A model generated the notes under the pieces. That model had not been told where the DNA came from. It did not search any database and was given only the letters and a program-made list of their open reading frames with translations. From Christensenella sp. UBA6880 (GTDB lineage: Bacteria; Bacillota; Clostridia; Christensenellales; CAG-917), in NCBI GenBank assembly GCA_002449145.1, contig DKCG01000026.1, positions 87,621 to 151,620 of the forward strand: DNA of 64,000 bases. Reading direction: 5' to 3'. Positions 17,451 through 25,766 of the stretch are shown here, piece after piece (within the stretch, counting starts at the first letter, position 1; each line of letters starts with the position of its first letter). Both the position numbers and the translations under genes were made by a program.

Positions 17451-17494
17451 AAGAGGTTTATCCTTATGAAATTCAAGGTTAATCCTCTTTTTTT
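17451..17494 (+). promoter_or_regulatory. hairpin holding the start codon in its loop, followed by T7
   Basis: AAGAGGTTTATCCTT (17451-17465) can pair with AAGGTTAATCCTCTT (17475-17489) at 13 of 15 positions. The loop is ATGAAATTC, so the start codon of the protease gene is in the loop, its ribosome binding site AGAGG is in the 5' arm, and T7 (17488-17494) follows. This combines the shape of a translation-blocking hairpin and an intrinsic terminator. Part of the 3' arm also encodes NPLFF, common at this position in the family, so some of the match is constrained by coding. Confidence 0.5.
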
Positions 17495-18305
17495 CGCGCT
17501 TGCCCTTGCGCTTATCGCGTTCGGACACGCGCTTGATTTCGTATGGACTATGCTTGCTTTGCTCTTTCACGAAAGCGCACACGCGCTTATGGCGAGGGCA
17601 AGGGGATACGTCGTAAAAAAAATGGTGCTTTTGCCGTACGGGGCAATGATGAGCGCGGGCGAAAACTTCGACAAAACGTCGAGCGTGCTTATAGGTCTTG
17701 CAGGGCCTTTGTGCAATCTTTTGCTTGCGCTCGTCACGCTCGGTCTTTGGTGGTTGTTTCCGTCGGTGTACCCTTATACGATTTTTTTTCTTTACGCAAA
17801 TCTGTCGCTCGGCTTGTTCAATCTCTTGCCCGTGTATCCGCTCGACGGTTCGAGGGTGGTTCTCGGTTTTTGCAAAAACAAGATTAAGGCGGTCAAGGGT
17901 TTGCAAATCGCGGGCATAGTTTGCTCTTTTTTGTTTTTGGGACTTTTCGTCGGCTCGTTCTTTTTCGGGCTCAATTTCACGTTCGGCATAATGGCGGTGT
18001 TTCTCTTTTACGGCGCGACGTTCTTGGGCAAGGACGAAACCTATTCGAGCGTGCTTGACGTGACGTGCAAAAACTATTCTTTGGGCGTTGAACTCAAACG
18101 CGTGGAAATATCTTGCGATACGCCCATACTCAGATTGTTCCATTACGTCGGCAGACAAAGCAAAACGACGTTCGACGTCGTAGGCGAGGACGGAAAGATA
18201 ATTCGCACCTTATCCGAGCAGGATTTGAAAGCGATTGCTGTGAAAAATAAACTTACTACGATGTTAGGCGAAACGTTGAAAACTAAAACTGGCAATAATG
18301 TTTAA
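17466..18305 (+). CDS. site-2 protease, SpoIVFB-like M50 family
   Basis: 279 residues. Intramembrane zinc protease: LLFHESAHALMARARG has the HExxH zinc site (35-39) in a helix, and NLLPVYPLDGSRVV (about 120-133) carries the third ligand in the NPDG-type motif. Six or so membrane helices occupy residues 5-195; the C-terminal roughly 80 residues are soluble and CBS-like in pattern (GEDGKIIRTLSEQDLKAI). SpoIVFB cleaves pro-sigma-K in sporulating species. No SpoIVFA homologue is adjacent, so a non-sporulation role is possible. It fits the conserved min-spoIVFB-TIGR03960 neighbourhood. Confidence 0.85.
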   Translation: MKFKVNPLFFALALALIAFGHALDFVWTMLALLFHESAHALMARARGYVVKKMVLLPYGAMMSAGENFDKTSSVLIGLAGPLCNLLLALVTLGLWWLFPSVYPYTIFFLYANLSLGLFNLLPVYPLDGSRVVLGFCKNKIKAVKGLQIAGIVCSFLFLGLFVGSFFFGLNFTFGIMAVFLFYGATFLGKDETYSSVLDVTCKNYSLGVELKRVEISCDTPILRLFHYVGRQSKTTFDVVGEDGKIIRTLSEQDLKAIAVKNKLTTMLGETLKTKTGNNV

Positions 18306-18379
18306 ATAATTTCAATTTGATCTATGTTTGTGTACACAACAAATCAATATAGGACAATTTCAAACCATTTTTAATTGAA

Positions 18380-18586
18380 TTAGTCTTTTAATCCAAGAAA
18401 ATAGTCTGCTGAGATAGAAAAAGCAAGACACATTTGCCTTAATATATCATATCCGGGCTTTGCTTTTCCTTTTAACCATTCGCTAACTTGACTTTGCTTT
18501 ACGCCTACTTCTCGTGCAAAGGCGGACTGTGTCAGATTATTGCGAATGAGAAAATCTCTTAATATGTCTGAAAAGTCATTATCCAT
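18380..18586 (-). CDS. XRE-family helix-turn-helix repressor
   Basis: 68 residues, a bare Cro/CI-type domain: LRDFLIRNNLTQSAFAREVG, VKQSQVSEWLKGKAKP (recognition helix) and the ending ISADYFLGLKD. It is transcribed away from the 18,688 gene, and two near-identical palindromes lie just upstream of its start. Related in form to the two XRE genes at 55 kb. It belongs to the AT-rich insert and is probably autoregulatory. Confidence 0.88.
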   Translation of the reverse strand: MDNDFSDILRDFLIRNNLTQSAFAREVGVKQSQVSEWLKGKAKPGYDILRQMCLAFSISADYFLGLKD

Positions 18587-18596
18587 ATTTTTAGTA

Positions 18597-18641
18597 TATA
18601 GAATTTTCTATTACTATTCTTGACATATAGAATTTTCTATA
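18597..18641. promoter_or_regulatory. operator pair, two TATAGAA-TT-TTCTATA palindromes
   Basis: TATAGAATTTTCTATA is perfect at 18626-18641 and has one mismatch at 18597-18612, with 29 bases between the starts. Both lie in the divergent gap between the XRE gene and the 18,688 gene, and a TTGACA (18620-18625) abuts the second. These are likely binding sites of the adjacent XRE repressor. Confidence 0.7.
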
Positions 18642-18687
18642 CTAACATTATAATGTATTGTTCATAAGTCATTCGGAGTGTTGAAAA

Positions 18688-19083
18688 ATGTGTTGGTATG
18701 AGTATTTAATTAATGCTTTGGTAGGACTGGTTGTTGGTGTTTTATCAACTATAATTACGAGTTTTTTGATTGGTAGACGAATAAAAAATCACGATGAGAA
18801 AAAATCAAAATTGATGCAAATATATTTGCAATTTCAAAAATATGAGCATTTGAAAATGTCGGATGTTACATTAACAGAACTTCAAGATTTTATTTTAGAG
18901 GCAAAATCAGTTTTGTTTAGATATAAGAATATTAGAGATTCTTTTATCAAATATGAAATCGTCTTTAATGAGAATTTGCGACTTAATAATGGTAATAATG
19001 TGCTTATCATTAATAGCGATGATAGCAATTATGTAAAGTTAAAAGCAGAAATGGAAAAATATTTTGGGATATATGAATATTAA
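18688..19083 (+). CDS. small membrane-anchored protein, unknown
   Basis: 131 residues. One N-terminal helix (about 8-28, ALVGLVVGVLSTIITSFLIG) followed by a charged, probably helical cytoplasmic domain rich in Lys, Glu and Asn. This layout is common among small proteins of mobile islands, but no family is recognised. It is AT-rich with AAA/AAT/TTA codons, unlike the flanking min genes. Twelve bases separate it from the large lipoprotein gene, suggesting one unit under the operator pair. Confidence 0.6.
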   Translation: MCWYEYLINALVGLVVGVLSTIITSFLIGRRIKNHDEKKSKLMQIYLQFQKYEHLKMSDVTLTELQDFILEAKSVLFRYKNIRDSFIKYEIVFNENLRLNNGNNVLIINSDDSNYVKLKAEMEKYFGIYEY

Positions 19084-19095
19084 CGGGAGAAACAT

Positions 19096-21804
19096 ATGAA
19101 AAGATTTAGATTGTTGGTAGTGTTATCACTATGCATATTGATTTGTTGCATATTGTGTGCTTGCAGTCCTAGCGATTCCGATTATGATGACAGTAGTGTA
19201 CAAAAATATAGTGTAACTTGGAAAAACTACGACGGCACGGTTCTGGAAAAAGATAGTGAAGTGGTATATGGAACAGTACCCGAATATAACGGCATAACAC
19301 CGACCAAACCGTCGACGGAACGCTATTCATATGCCTTCAACGGTTGGACACCGACAATCGTTCCTGTTACGGAAGATGTTGTTTATACAGCGCAATTTGC
19401 CGAAACTACGAACACATATAGCGTAATCTGGGAAAATTATGACGGCACAATTTTAGAAAAAGATAATGAAGTGGCGTACGGAGAAGTGCCCGAATATAAC
19501 GGCATAACACCGACCAAGCCATCAACAGGGCGGTATTCATACTCGTTCAACGGTTGGACACCGACAATTGTTCCCGTTACAAAAAATGTTGTTTATACGG
19601 CACAATTCAACGAATCGACAAATACATATAGTGTAATCTGGAAGAATTATGACGGTACAATTTTAGAAAAAGATAACGAAGTGGCGTACGGGGAAGTGCC
19701 CGAATATAACGGCATAACACCGACCAAACCGTCGACGGAACGTTATTCTTATGCGTTCAACGGTTGGACTCCGACAATTGTTCCTGTTACGGAAGATGTC
19801 GTTTATACGGCGCAGTTCGCAGAAACGATAAATACATATAGCGTAATTTGGAAGAATTATGACGGCACGATATTAGAAACTGATAATGAAGTAGAATATG
19901 GGCTAATGCCCGAATATAACGGTGCGATGCCGATTAAGGGCGATGACGATATTTTCCGATATTCATTTATTGGCTGGGATAAAGAGATTGCTCCTGTTGT
20001 GTCTGATATAATATATATTGCTCAGTTTTCCAGTGCATATAAAGAAGATTTTATATTTGAAACGGTTGGCAACAAATGTTTTTTAAAGAAATATGTTGGG
20101 GTAAACGAAAGCGTCGTTATTCCAAGTACATATCAAAACCATCCGGTTGTTTCGATTTTGTCAAATGCATTTGACAAAAAAGCGTGTGTAAAATCATTAT
20201 ACGTTCCTACCAGCGTTATTGAAATTCAGAAAAATGCTTTGAGCGGTTGTACAAATATAGAGCGGTTGATTCTTCCTTTTGTAGGCGACGGCGCAGATAT
20301 AGGATTTATCGGATATGTATTTGGCGCTGCAAATTATGAAGAAAACGCACAATGCGTTCCTTATTCGCTGTCATCAATAAGAATATACAATGCGAATATT
20401 ATTGCAAGTAACGCATTTTACGGTTGCAAATATTTAGAATATGTGGAAATTTCGGACGATATTACAAGTATCGGTGATGGTTGTTTGGCAGGTTGCGCGT
20501 CTCTTTCTAAAATGCGCTTGCCATTTGTCGGCGAATCATATAATAGCAAGAATTCATTTGGATATATATTTGGAACAAATAATTATTCTAATTCTCAAAT
20601 CGTTTCACAAAACGGACAAATATTTTATATTCCGAATAGCCTTTCAGAAGTTGAAATTACAGGTGGATGTATATTGACAGGAGCGTTTGAAAATTGTGCT
20701 ATGATTCAAAAAATAAGCATTGAACAAGGTGTTTCTATAATCGAGGAAGAATCCTTTGCAAATTGCAATTCGCTAAGAGAGATTTATGTCGATTCGGCTG
20801 TGGAAATAAAAGCGTATGCATTTGCCAAATTGTGCAACCTTGAAAAAATAAAAGTGCCTATTCAGGATTATTCGTATAGCGATTCAGAATATTTGTGGAC
20901 GTTATATCACATAGGTAGAATGTTTAATAAGGAAGAATATGGCGGATGCGATGCTATTACACAATCAAGTAAAGGAAAAGGAATAGGCAGTAATGCAGGC
21001 GTAGGTTCCGGCGGCGGAGGAACTTATTATATACCGACATCGTTAAAAGAAATTGTTGTAGATTGTAAAAACGATATTTTGGGTTATGGGGCGTTAAGCG
21101 GTATTGCAAACGTTGAATTTGTTATTAACAATTGCACGGGCATCGCAGAGTATTCGTTGTCTCGAACGAGCATCAAAACATTTATCATTCCGAAAGGATT
21201 GACAGAAATTCCAGAAGGCGCATTCAGTGAATGCGAGTTGTTGGAAAGTATAGTCATTCCTTATGGAGTGACTACAATACAAAATAACGCTTTTAGGGGA
21301 TGTATTTCATTGAAAACAATTGTTGTCCCTAAAACGTTATCAGGAATAGGTGAGCTAAGTTTTAGTGGTTGTAAATCGTTAGAAAATATAGATTTTATCA
21401 GAAACTGCGCAGAAGAATTTGTTATCGGAAGAAATGCATTTATTGAATGTACTGGGTTAAAAAAGTTGATTATTCCGAGCAATGTTTGTTCGATATATTA
21501 TGGTGCTTTTGGCAACTGTTCGGAAATAAGCTCTGTTACTTTTGAGGACGGTTCAACTTGCGCATATATCGGCGGAGCTGCTTTTCACGATTGTACAAAA
21601 CTTGAATATGTAGTTATTCCTTCAAGTGCATTGACATTGGGAGAAAGTGTGTTTTCTGGTGACACATCATTAATTATATATGCAGAATTTAATGAAAAAC
21701 CATCAAGATGGGGTAATTATTGGAATAAGGATAACAATGCGGTTTATTGGTTATCAGAATGGAAATACGACGAATCGGGTTTTCCTTGTCCCAATAATGA
21801 TTAG
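19096..21804 (+). CDS. surface lipoprotein with InlB-type B repeats and BspA-like leucine-rich repeats
   Basis: 902 residues. Lipoprotein signal with lipobox ILCAC (Cys about 22). Residues about 38-315 hold four tandem 70-residue repeats of the Listeria-Bacteroides (InlB B-repeat, Flg_new) type: YSVxWKNYDGTxLE, VPEYNGITPTKP, YSFNGWTPTIVPV, VVYTAQF. The rest, to about 880, is BspA-type (LRR_5) repeats such as IPSTYQNHPVVSILSNAF, AFxGCxxLExIxIP and SIVIPYGVTTIQNNAFRGC. Such proteins bind host or bacterial surfaces; the ligand here is unknown. Base and codon use are AT-rich relative to neighbours, consistent with acquisition. Confidence 0.85.
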   Translation: MKRFRLLVVLSLCILICCILCACSPSDSDYDDSSVQKYSVTWKNYDGTVLEKDSEVVYGTVPEYNGITPTKPSTERYSYAFNGWTPTIVPVTEDVVYTAQFAETTNTYSVIWENYDGTILEKDNEVAYGEVPEYNGITPTKPSTGRYSYSFNGWTPTIVPVTKNVVYTAQFNESTNTYSVIWKNYDGTILEKDNEVAYGEVPEYNGITPTKPSTERYSYAFNGWTPTIVPVTEDVVYTAQFAETINTYSVIWKNYDGTILETDNEVEYGLMPEYNGAMPIKGDDDIFRYSFIGWDKEIAPVVSDIIYIAQFSSAYKEDFIFETVGNKCFLKKYVGVNESVVIPSTYQNHPVVSILSNAFDKKACVKSLYVPTSVIEIQKNALSGCTNIERLILPFVGDGADIGFIGYVFGAANYEENAQCVPYSLSSIRIYNANIIASNAFYGCKYLEYVEISDDITSIGDGCLAGCASLSKMRLPFVGESYNSKNSFGYIFGTNNYSNSQIVSQNGQIFYIPNSLSEVEITGGCILTGAFENCAMIQKISIEQGVSIIEEESFANCNSLREIYVDSAVEIKAYAFAKLCNLEKIKVPIQDYSYSDSEYLWTLYHIGRMFNKEEYGGCDAITQSSKGKGIGSNAGVGSGGGGTYYIPTSLKEIVVDCKNDILGYGALSGIANVEFVINNCTGIAEYSLSRTSIKTFIIPKGLTEIPEGAFSECELLESIVIPYGVTTIQNNAFRGCISLKTIVVPKTLSGIGELSFSGCKSLENIDFIRNCAEEFVIGRNAFIECTGLKKLIIPSNVCSIYYGAFGNCSEISSVTFEDGSTCAYIGGAAFHDCTKLEYVVIPSSALTLGESVFSGDTSLIIYAEFNEKPSRWGNYWNKDNNAVYWLSEWKYDESGFPCPNND
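19207..20046 (+). repeat. four 210-bp tandem coding repeats
   Basis: Units start at 19207, 19417, 19627 and 19837 (each at TATAGYGTAAYYTGG), an exact 210-bp period that encodes the 70-residue InlB-type repeats. The first three are nearly identical; the fourth has diverged in its second half. Identical copies suggest recent expansion or ongoing unequal recombination. Confidence 0.9.
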
Positions 21805-21870
21805 ATTTAGCAGAGTGGTTGTGTGGTTAAGCGGTCGTTGCAGATAATGGCTTGACCGTTGGAGATAAGC

Positions 21871-21926
21871 AAATCAAAGAATCCGCGCAGAAATAAACAA
21901 TATTTTATGCGTGGATTCTTTGATTT
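21871..21926. terminator. 19-bp stem hairpin after the InlB/LRR lipoprotein gene
   Basis: AAATCAAAGAATCCGCGCA (21871-21889) pairs with TGCGTGGATTCTTTGATTT (21908-21926) with one G-T wobble and an 18-base loop. It lacks a T-run on either strand, so it may act as a processing or boundary structure rather than a classical terminator. Confidence 0.55.
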
Positions 21927-21957
21927 ATGATGCACATTAGTATGGAAGTTATAAAAG

Positions 21958-21986
21958 TTGACATTTCATTTTATATATCTTAAAAT
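21958..21986 (+). promoter_or_regulatory. promoter of the ROK kinase gene
   Basis: TTGACA (21958-21963), 17-base spacer, TAAAAT (21981-21986). The ribosome binding site AGAGG (22006-22010) lies seven bases before ATG 22018. Confidence 0.75.
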
Positions 21987-22017
21987 ATTTTTAATAATCT
22001 AAATTAGAGGCGTTTTT

Positions 22018-22962
22018 ATGAAATACGTTGGCATTGACATCGGCGGTATGACCATAAAGGGCGGTATCGTTGACGAAAAGGGCAATATCCTTGCAAGAAA
22101 AGTCGTCGTTACGTCCCCCGGTAAAGAGGATTATCTCATCGTGCAAGACATCGCAAACCTCATCGAGGATTTGACGAAAGACTGCAAAGACGAAATCGAG
22201 GGCATCGGCATAGGTTGCCCCGGTTCTATTTACGACGAAAAAGGCATCGTGCGCTATGCGTGCAACATCAATTTCCGCAACACCCCTATGGCGAAAATGA
22301 TTGCCGAAAAAACGCAGATTAAAAACGTAAAACTTTCAAACGACGCAAACTGCGCCGCACTCGGCGAAACGCTTTTCGGCGCGGGCGAGGGCGCGAAAAA
22401 TTCCGTTATGGTTACGCTCGGCACGGGCGTAGGCACGGGCATAATCGCCGACGGCAGACTTATCACGGGCAATCGCTCGGCAGGTGCGGAAGGCGGACAT
22501 ATAACGATAAATCTCGGCGGCGCGACTTGCGGTTGCGGAAAGAAAGGTTGTTTCGAGGCGTACGCTTCGGCAACCGCGCTTATGAATCAAATTCAATCCG
22601 CTTGCGAAAAGCACCCCGACAGTTTGCTTGCAAAAGAAGTCGAGGAAAACGGCAACAGCGGCAAAATCGTGTTTGATTGTGCAAAAGAAGGGGATAAAGT
22701 GGCGATTGCGGTTGTCAAACGCTACATCAAGTACGTCGGCATAGGTCTTGTCAACTACGCCAACATCTTTGCGCCCGAAGTCATAATCATCGGCGGCGGA
22801 ATCTCGAATCAAGGCGACAACATCATCAAGCCTTTGCAAAGATACGTTTCGAGAAACAAGTACGGCGCGGAATATACGCCCAAAGTCAAGGTCGTTGCGG
22901 CAACTCTCAAAAACGACGCAGGTATAATCGGGGCGGCCGCGCTGTGCATAAACCGTTGCTAA
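22018..22962 (+). CDS. glcK: ROK-family glucokinase
   Basis: 314 residues. ATP-binding GIDIGGMTIKGGIVD at the N-terminus, LSNDANCAALGE with the catalytic Asp, VTLGTGVGTGII, and the ROK zinc motif CGCGKKGCFEAYAS (about 170-183) preceded by EGGHITI. These mark a ROK sugar kinase, most like bacterial glucokinase, which phosphorylates glucose to glucose-6-phosphate; another hexose or N-acetylhexosamine is possible. It has its own promoter and sits between the AT-rich insert and the radical SAM genes. Confidence 0.88.
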   Translation: MKYVGIDIGGMTIKGGIVDEKGNILARKVVVTSPGKEDYLIVQDIANLIEDLTKDCKDEIEGIGIGCPGSIYDEKGIVRYACNINFRNTPMAKMIAEKTQIKNVKLSNDANCAALGETLFGAGEGAKNSVMVTLGTGVGTGIIADGRLITGNRSAGAEGGHITINLGGATCGCGKKGCFEAYASATALMNQIQSACEKHPDSLLAKEVEENGNSGKIVFDCAKEGDKVAIAVVKRYIKYVGIGLVNYANIFAPEVIIIGGGISNQGDNIIKPLQRYVSRNKYGAEYTPKVKVVAATLKNDAGIIGAAALCINRC

Positions 22963-22984
22963 GGCAACGGCAACACGCAAGCGT

Positions 22985-23289
22985 GCGTATTGCCGAGAGC
23001 CTTGCTAGGTTTCTGCACTACTAACCGCGCAAGCCCTCTTTACTCTCAAAATAAGACGGACAAAAACTCAAACCGCAATTCCGTGCGAGTGCTTGCTTGG
23101 TGGGTGCGCACTTCGTGCGCAAGCGGTAAATTTGAACGGCGGTTGGGCGCGACGCGTCAAACAATACATTCGGTGAATGTGTTGTAGCCAAAGCGAACGA
23201 GGCGGATTGCCTCGCAAACGCCGAAGTCCAAACACGTGAGGAAAGGGGAAGCTTTTCTTAAAAAATATACAAACTACAACGATACGAAA
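22985..23289. repeat. dispersed intergenic repeat, copy C1
   Basis: No gene in this gap. From about 23,007 to 23,258 it matches gaps at 32,706-32,950 and 49,045-49,285. Shared parts include ACTAACCGCGCA, GGTAAATTTGAACGGCGGT, a palindrome AACACATTC/GAATGTGTT form, GAGGCGGATTGCCTC and the end ACACGTGAGGAAAGGGGAAG. The last part gives a false GTG start (23,236) in frame with the downstream gene. Confidence 0.85.
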
Positions 23290-25053
23290 ATGCAAGATTA
23301 CAAACAAAAATATTTCGCTTTGCTCGGTGAAGTGGAAAAGCCCGCAAGATATGCGGGCGGCGAGTGGAATATCCCCGATATGAACAAGGAACGCAAGGGG
23401 GATATGGTCTTTTGTTTTCCCGAACTTTACGAAATCGGTATGAGCAATCTCGGCGTGGCGATTCTGTACGACATCGTCAACAAAACCGACGGTTACGTCG
23501 CAGAACGTTGCTATGCGCCTGCGCCCGATTTTGCGCAAAAACTCAAAGAAAACGATATTCCGCTTTTATCGCTCGAAACCAAAAAACCGCTCAAAGATTT
23601 TACCGTCGTAGGTTTTTCGGTGGGATTCGAACTTTTGTACACCAACGTTTTGTATATGCTGGACTTGGCTAAGATTCCGTTCAGAGCCAAAGACCGTGAC
23701 GATTCCTATCCCATTTTGCTCGCAGGTGGACCTTGCTCGGTCAATCCCGAACCGTTTGCGGACTTTTTCGACATAATTCTCGTAGGCGAGGGCGAAAACG
23801 CCGATATTGCGATACTCAAAGTCGTTGCGGAAGGCAGAGAGCAAGGCCTTTCCAAAGCGGAAATTCTAAAAAAAGTCAAGGGTATGGAAGGTGCGTACGT
23901 TCCGTCGTTGCATAAAGACGGCGAAAAGGTCGTAAAAGCCGTCGTGCAAGACTTTGAAAACGCCGAATATCCCACTCGTCCGCTCGTTGCGAATATAGAG
24001 GCCGTTCACGACAGAGCCACGCTCGAACTTTATCGCGGTTGCGCAAGCGGTTGCAGATTCTGTCAAGCGGGATTTTGGTATCGTCCCATGAGAGAGCGCA
24101 GCGCAAAACGTTGCGCGCAAATCGCTAAAGAGATGGTGGACAGCACCGGCTTTAACGAAATATCCCTTTGCTCGCTGTCTACGAGCGACTATACGGGACT
24201 CGAAGAACTCGAAAACGAACTTGGCGAATACTGCAAGCAAAAGCGCATAAATCTCGCGCTTCCGAGTTTGAGAATAAGCAGTTTCAAGCCCGATATGGCA
24301 AACAATTCGAGAAGAAGTTCGCTCACGTTTGCGCCTGAAGCGGGTACGCAAAGGTTGCGTAACGTCATAAACAAGAATGTCACCGAAGAAGAAATTGACA
24401 AAATTTCCGTTGCGTTCGAGGCGGGATACGACAGCGTAAAACTCTATTTTATGATGGGTCTTCCCACCGAAACCGACGAGGACATTCAAGGCATTGCGGA
24501 AATTTGCAAGCGTCTTAAACAACTGTACTGGCAAAAACGCTCGAAAAGAGGTTTGAACATATCCGTAAGTTGCGCGGTGTTTATTCCCAAGCCCTGCACG
24601 CCTTTCCAATGGGAAGCGCAAATCTCTATGGACGAGATGAAGCGCAAGCAAAACTATCTCAGAGGACTTTTGCGCGAAATAAAAGGCGTTACGTTCTCGT
24701 GGCACGGAGCGGAAACGTCCGTACTCGAAGCGGCGTTGGCAAGAGGCGACAAAAAGCAATCCTACGTCATCGAACGCGCCTATGAACTCGGAGCGAAATT
24801 CGACGGGTGGAGCGAGCATTTCAAGTGGGACGTCTGGCAAAAGGCGTTTGCCGATTGCGGACTCAAAATGGAAGACTACTACGGCGCGATTCCGCTCGAT
24901 AGAACTTTGCCGTGGGAATTTATAGATTCGGGCGTAAGCAAAAAATATTTGCTCAAACAGCGCGAACTCGCATACGAAGCGGTGACAACCAAAAACTGCC
25001 GCGAAGGCTGCAACGGTTGCGGCGCGAACAGACTGGGAAGGTGCACGATATGA
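23290..25053 (+). CDS. TIGR03960-family radical SAM protein with B12-binding-like N-terminus
   Basis: 587 residues from ATG 23290; the longer frame from GTG 23236 starts inside a dispersed repeat and is rejected. The start region VEKPARYAGGEWN is typical of the family. Residues about 40-200 resemble a cobalamin-binding fold (ELYEIGMSNLGVAILYDIVN and LLAGGPCSVNPEPFADFFD). The radical SAM core has YRGCASGCRFCQAGFWYRP, i.e. CxxxCxxC. The C-terminus has a cysteine cluster CREGCNGCGANRLGRC. Function is unproven. It overlaps TIGR03936 by four bases and RNase G follows, the conserved trio in Firmicutes. Confidence 0.9.
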   Translation: MQDYKQKYFALLGEVEKPARYAGGEWNIPDMNKERKGDMVFCFPELYEIGMSNLGVAILYDIVNKTDGYVAERCYAPAPDFAQKLKENDIPLLSLETKKPLKDFTVVGFSVGFELLYTNVLYMLDLAKIPFRAKDRDDSYPILLAGGPCSVNPEPFADFFDIILVGEGENADIAILKVVAEGREQGLSKAEILKKVKGMEGAYVPSLHKDGEKVVKAVVQDFENAEYPTRPLVANIEAVHDRATLELYRGCASGCRFCQAGFWYRPMRERSAKRCAQIAKEMVDSTGFNEISLCSLSTSDYTGLEELENELGEYCKQKRINLALPSLRISSFKPDMANNSRRSSLTFAPEAGTQRLRNVINKNVTEEEIDKISVAFEAGYDSVKLYFMMGLPTETDEDIQGIAEICKRLKQLYWQKRSKRGLNISVSCAVFIPKPCTPFQWEAQISMDEMKRKQNYLRGLLREIKGVTFSWHGAETSVLEAALARGDKKQSYVIERAYELGAKFDGWSEHFKWDVWQKAFADCGLKMEDYYGAIPLDRTLPWEFIDSGVSKKYLLKQRELAYEAVTTKNCREGCNGCGANRLGRCTI

Positions 25054-25679
25054 TAGTGCTTAAATACCAAAAAACGGGCAGCGTATGCTTCATATCCCAC
25101 ATCGACCTTTTGAGGCATATGGACAGAATTATCCGTAGGGGTAAAATCGTGGTGAACTACTCGCAAGGGTTCAATCCGCACCCATTGATGTACTTTTCGC
25201 CGCCGCTTTCTCTTGGCGTTTCGTCGAGAGCGGAATATCTTACGCTCGATTGCGATATGCAAAAGGAAGAAGTGTTTGAAAAGTTCAACGGCGCAGTGCC
25301 CGACGACCTTAAAGCAAGCAAGGTTTTCACGGCCGAAAAAAATCCGAACTTGCAAGCGAAAGTCGTGTGTGCGGACTTTGCTTTTAATACGCCGTACAAG
25401 CCTATCGACGTTGACGGAAAATTCGAGATAAGTTATCAAAAGAAAGGCGAAACCGTCACCGAAAACGTCGCGGACAAGATATATTCGTTTTTTGAAAAGG
25501 ACGGAAAGTTGGTCGCTCGTCTTGCGTCGGGAAGCGTCAATCTTCGCCCCGACAGAATCCTCGACAAACTCAATTCCGCACTCGGCGCGGATTTGAAACT
25601 TTGCGATATAGAAAAAATCGCGCAATACGTCGACGTTGACGGCAAACTCGTCGACGTGGACGAATATTTGCAAAAATAA
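25050..25679 (+). CDS. TIGR03936/DUF2344 protein
   Basis: 209 residues from ATG 25050, overlapping the previous stop (ATGA). Family hallmarks: KYQKTGSVCFISHIDLLRHM, a basic helix RIIRRGKI, and YSQGFNPHPLMYFSPPLSLG. It almost always accompanies TIGR03960 and is sometimes fused to it, so the two probably act together, perhaps on RNA given the link to RNase G. No catalytic residue is established. Confidence 0.9.
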   Translation: MIVLKYQKTGSVCFISHIDLLRHMDRIIRRGKIVVNYSQGFNPHPLMYFSPPLSLGVSSRAEYLTLDCDMQKEEVFEKFNGAVPDDLKASKVFTAEKNPNLQAKVVCADFAFNTPYKPIDVDGKFEISYQKKGETVTENVADKIYSFFEKDGKLVARLASGSVNLRPDRILDKLNSALGADLKLCDIEKIAQYVDVDGKLVDVDEYLQK

Positions 25680-25766
25680 GAAAAACGGACTTGCCCGAAG
25701 CGGTTATAGTTCGTTTTTGTGTTTTTGCGCTCTAAAAAGATCACATTTTTTTAGGAATATATAGCA

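Noticed and set aside
18620..18654. TTGACA and TATAAT as a promoter pair for the 18,688 gene
   Set aside because: They are 23 bases apart, too far for a normal promoter. Each box may still belong to a promoter under repressor control, but the pair as such is not supported.
19207..20046. CRISPR-like or direct non-coding repeat array
   Set aside because: The 210-bp period is in frame and encodes InlB-type protein repeats; there are no spacers.
21812..21870. tRNA-like stretch (GCAGAGTGGTTGTGTGGTTAAGCGG)
   Set aside because: The start recalls a tRNA-Ser/Leu D-arm and CGGTC/GACCG can pair, but there is no acceptor stem, anticodon arm or TPsiC arm in register. At most a decayed fragment.
23236..23289. 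GTG start adding 18 residues to the TIGR03960 protein
   Set aside because: These codons (MRKGEAFL) are part of a dispersed repeat; the same MRKGEA frame appears at 1,502. The family start is at ATG 23,290.
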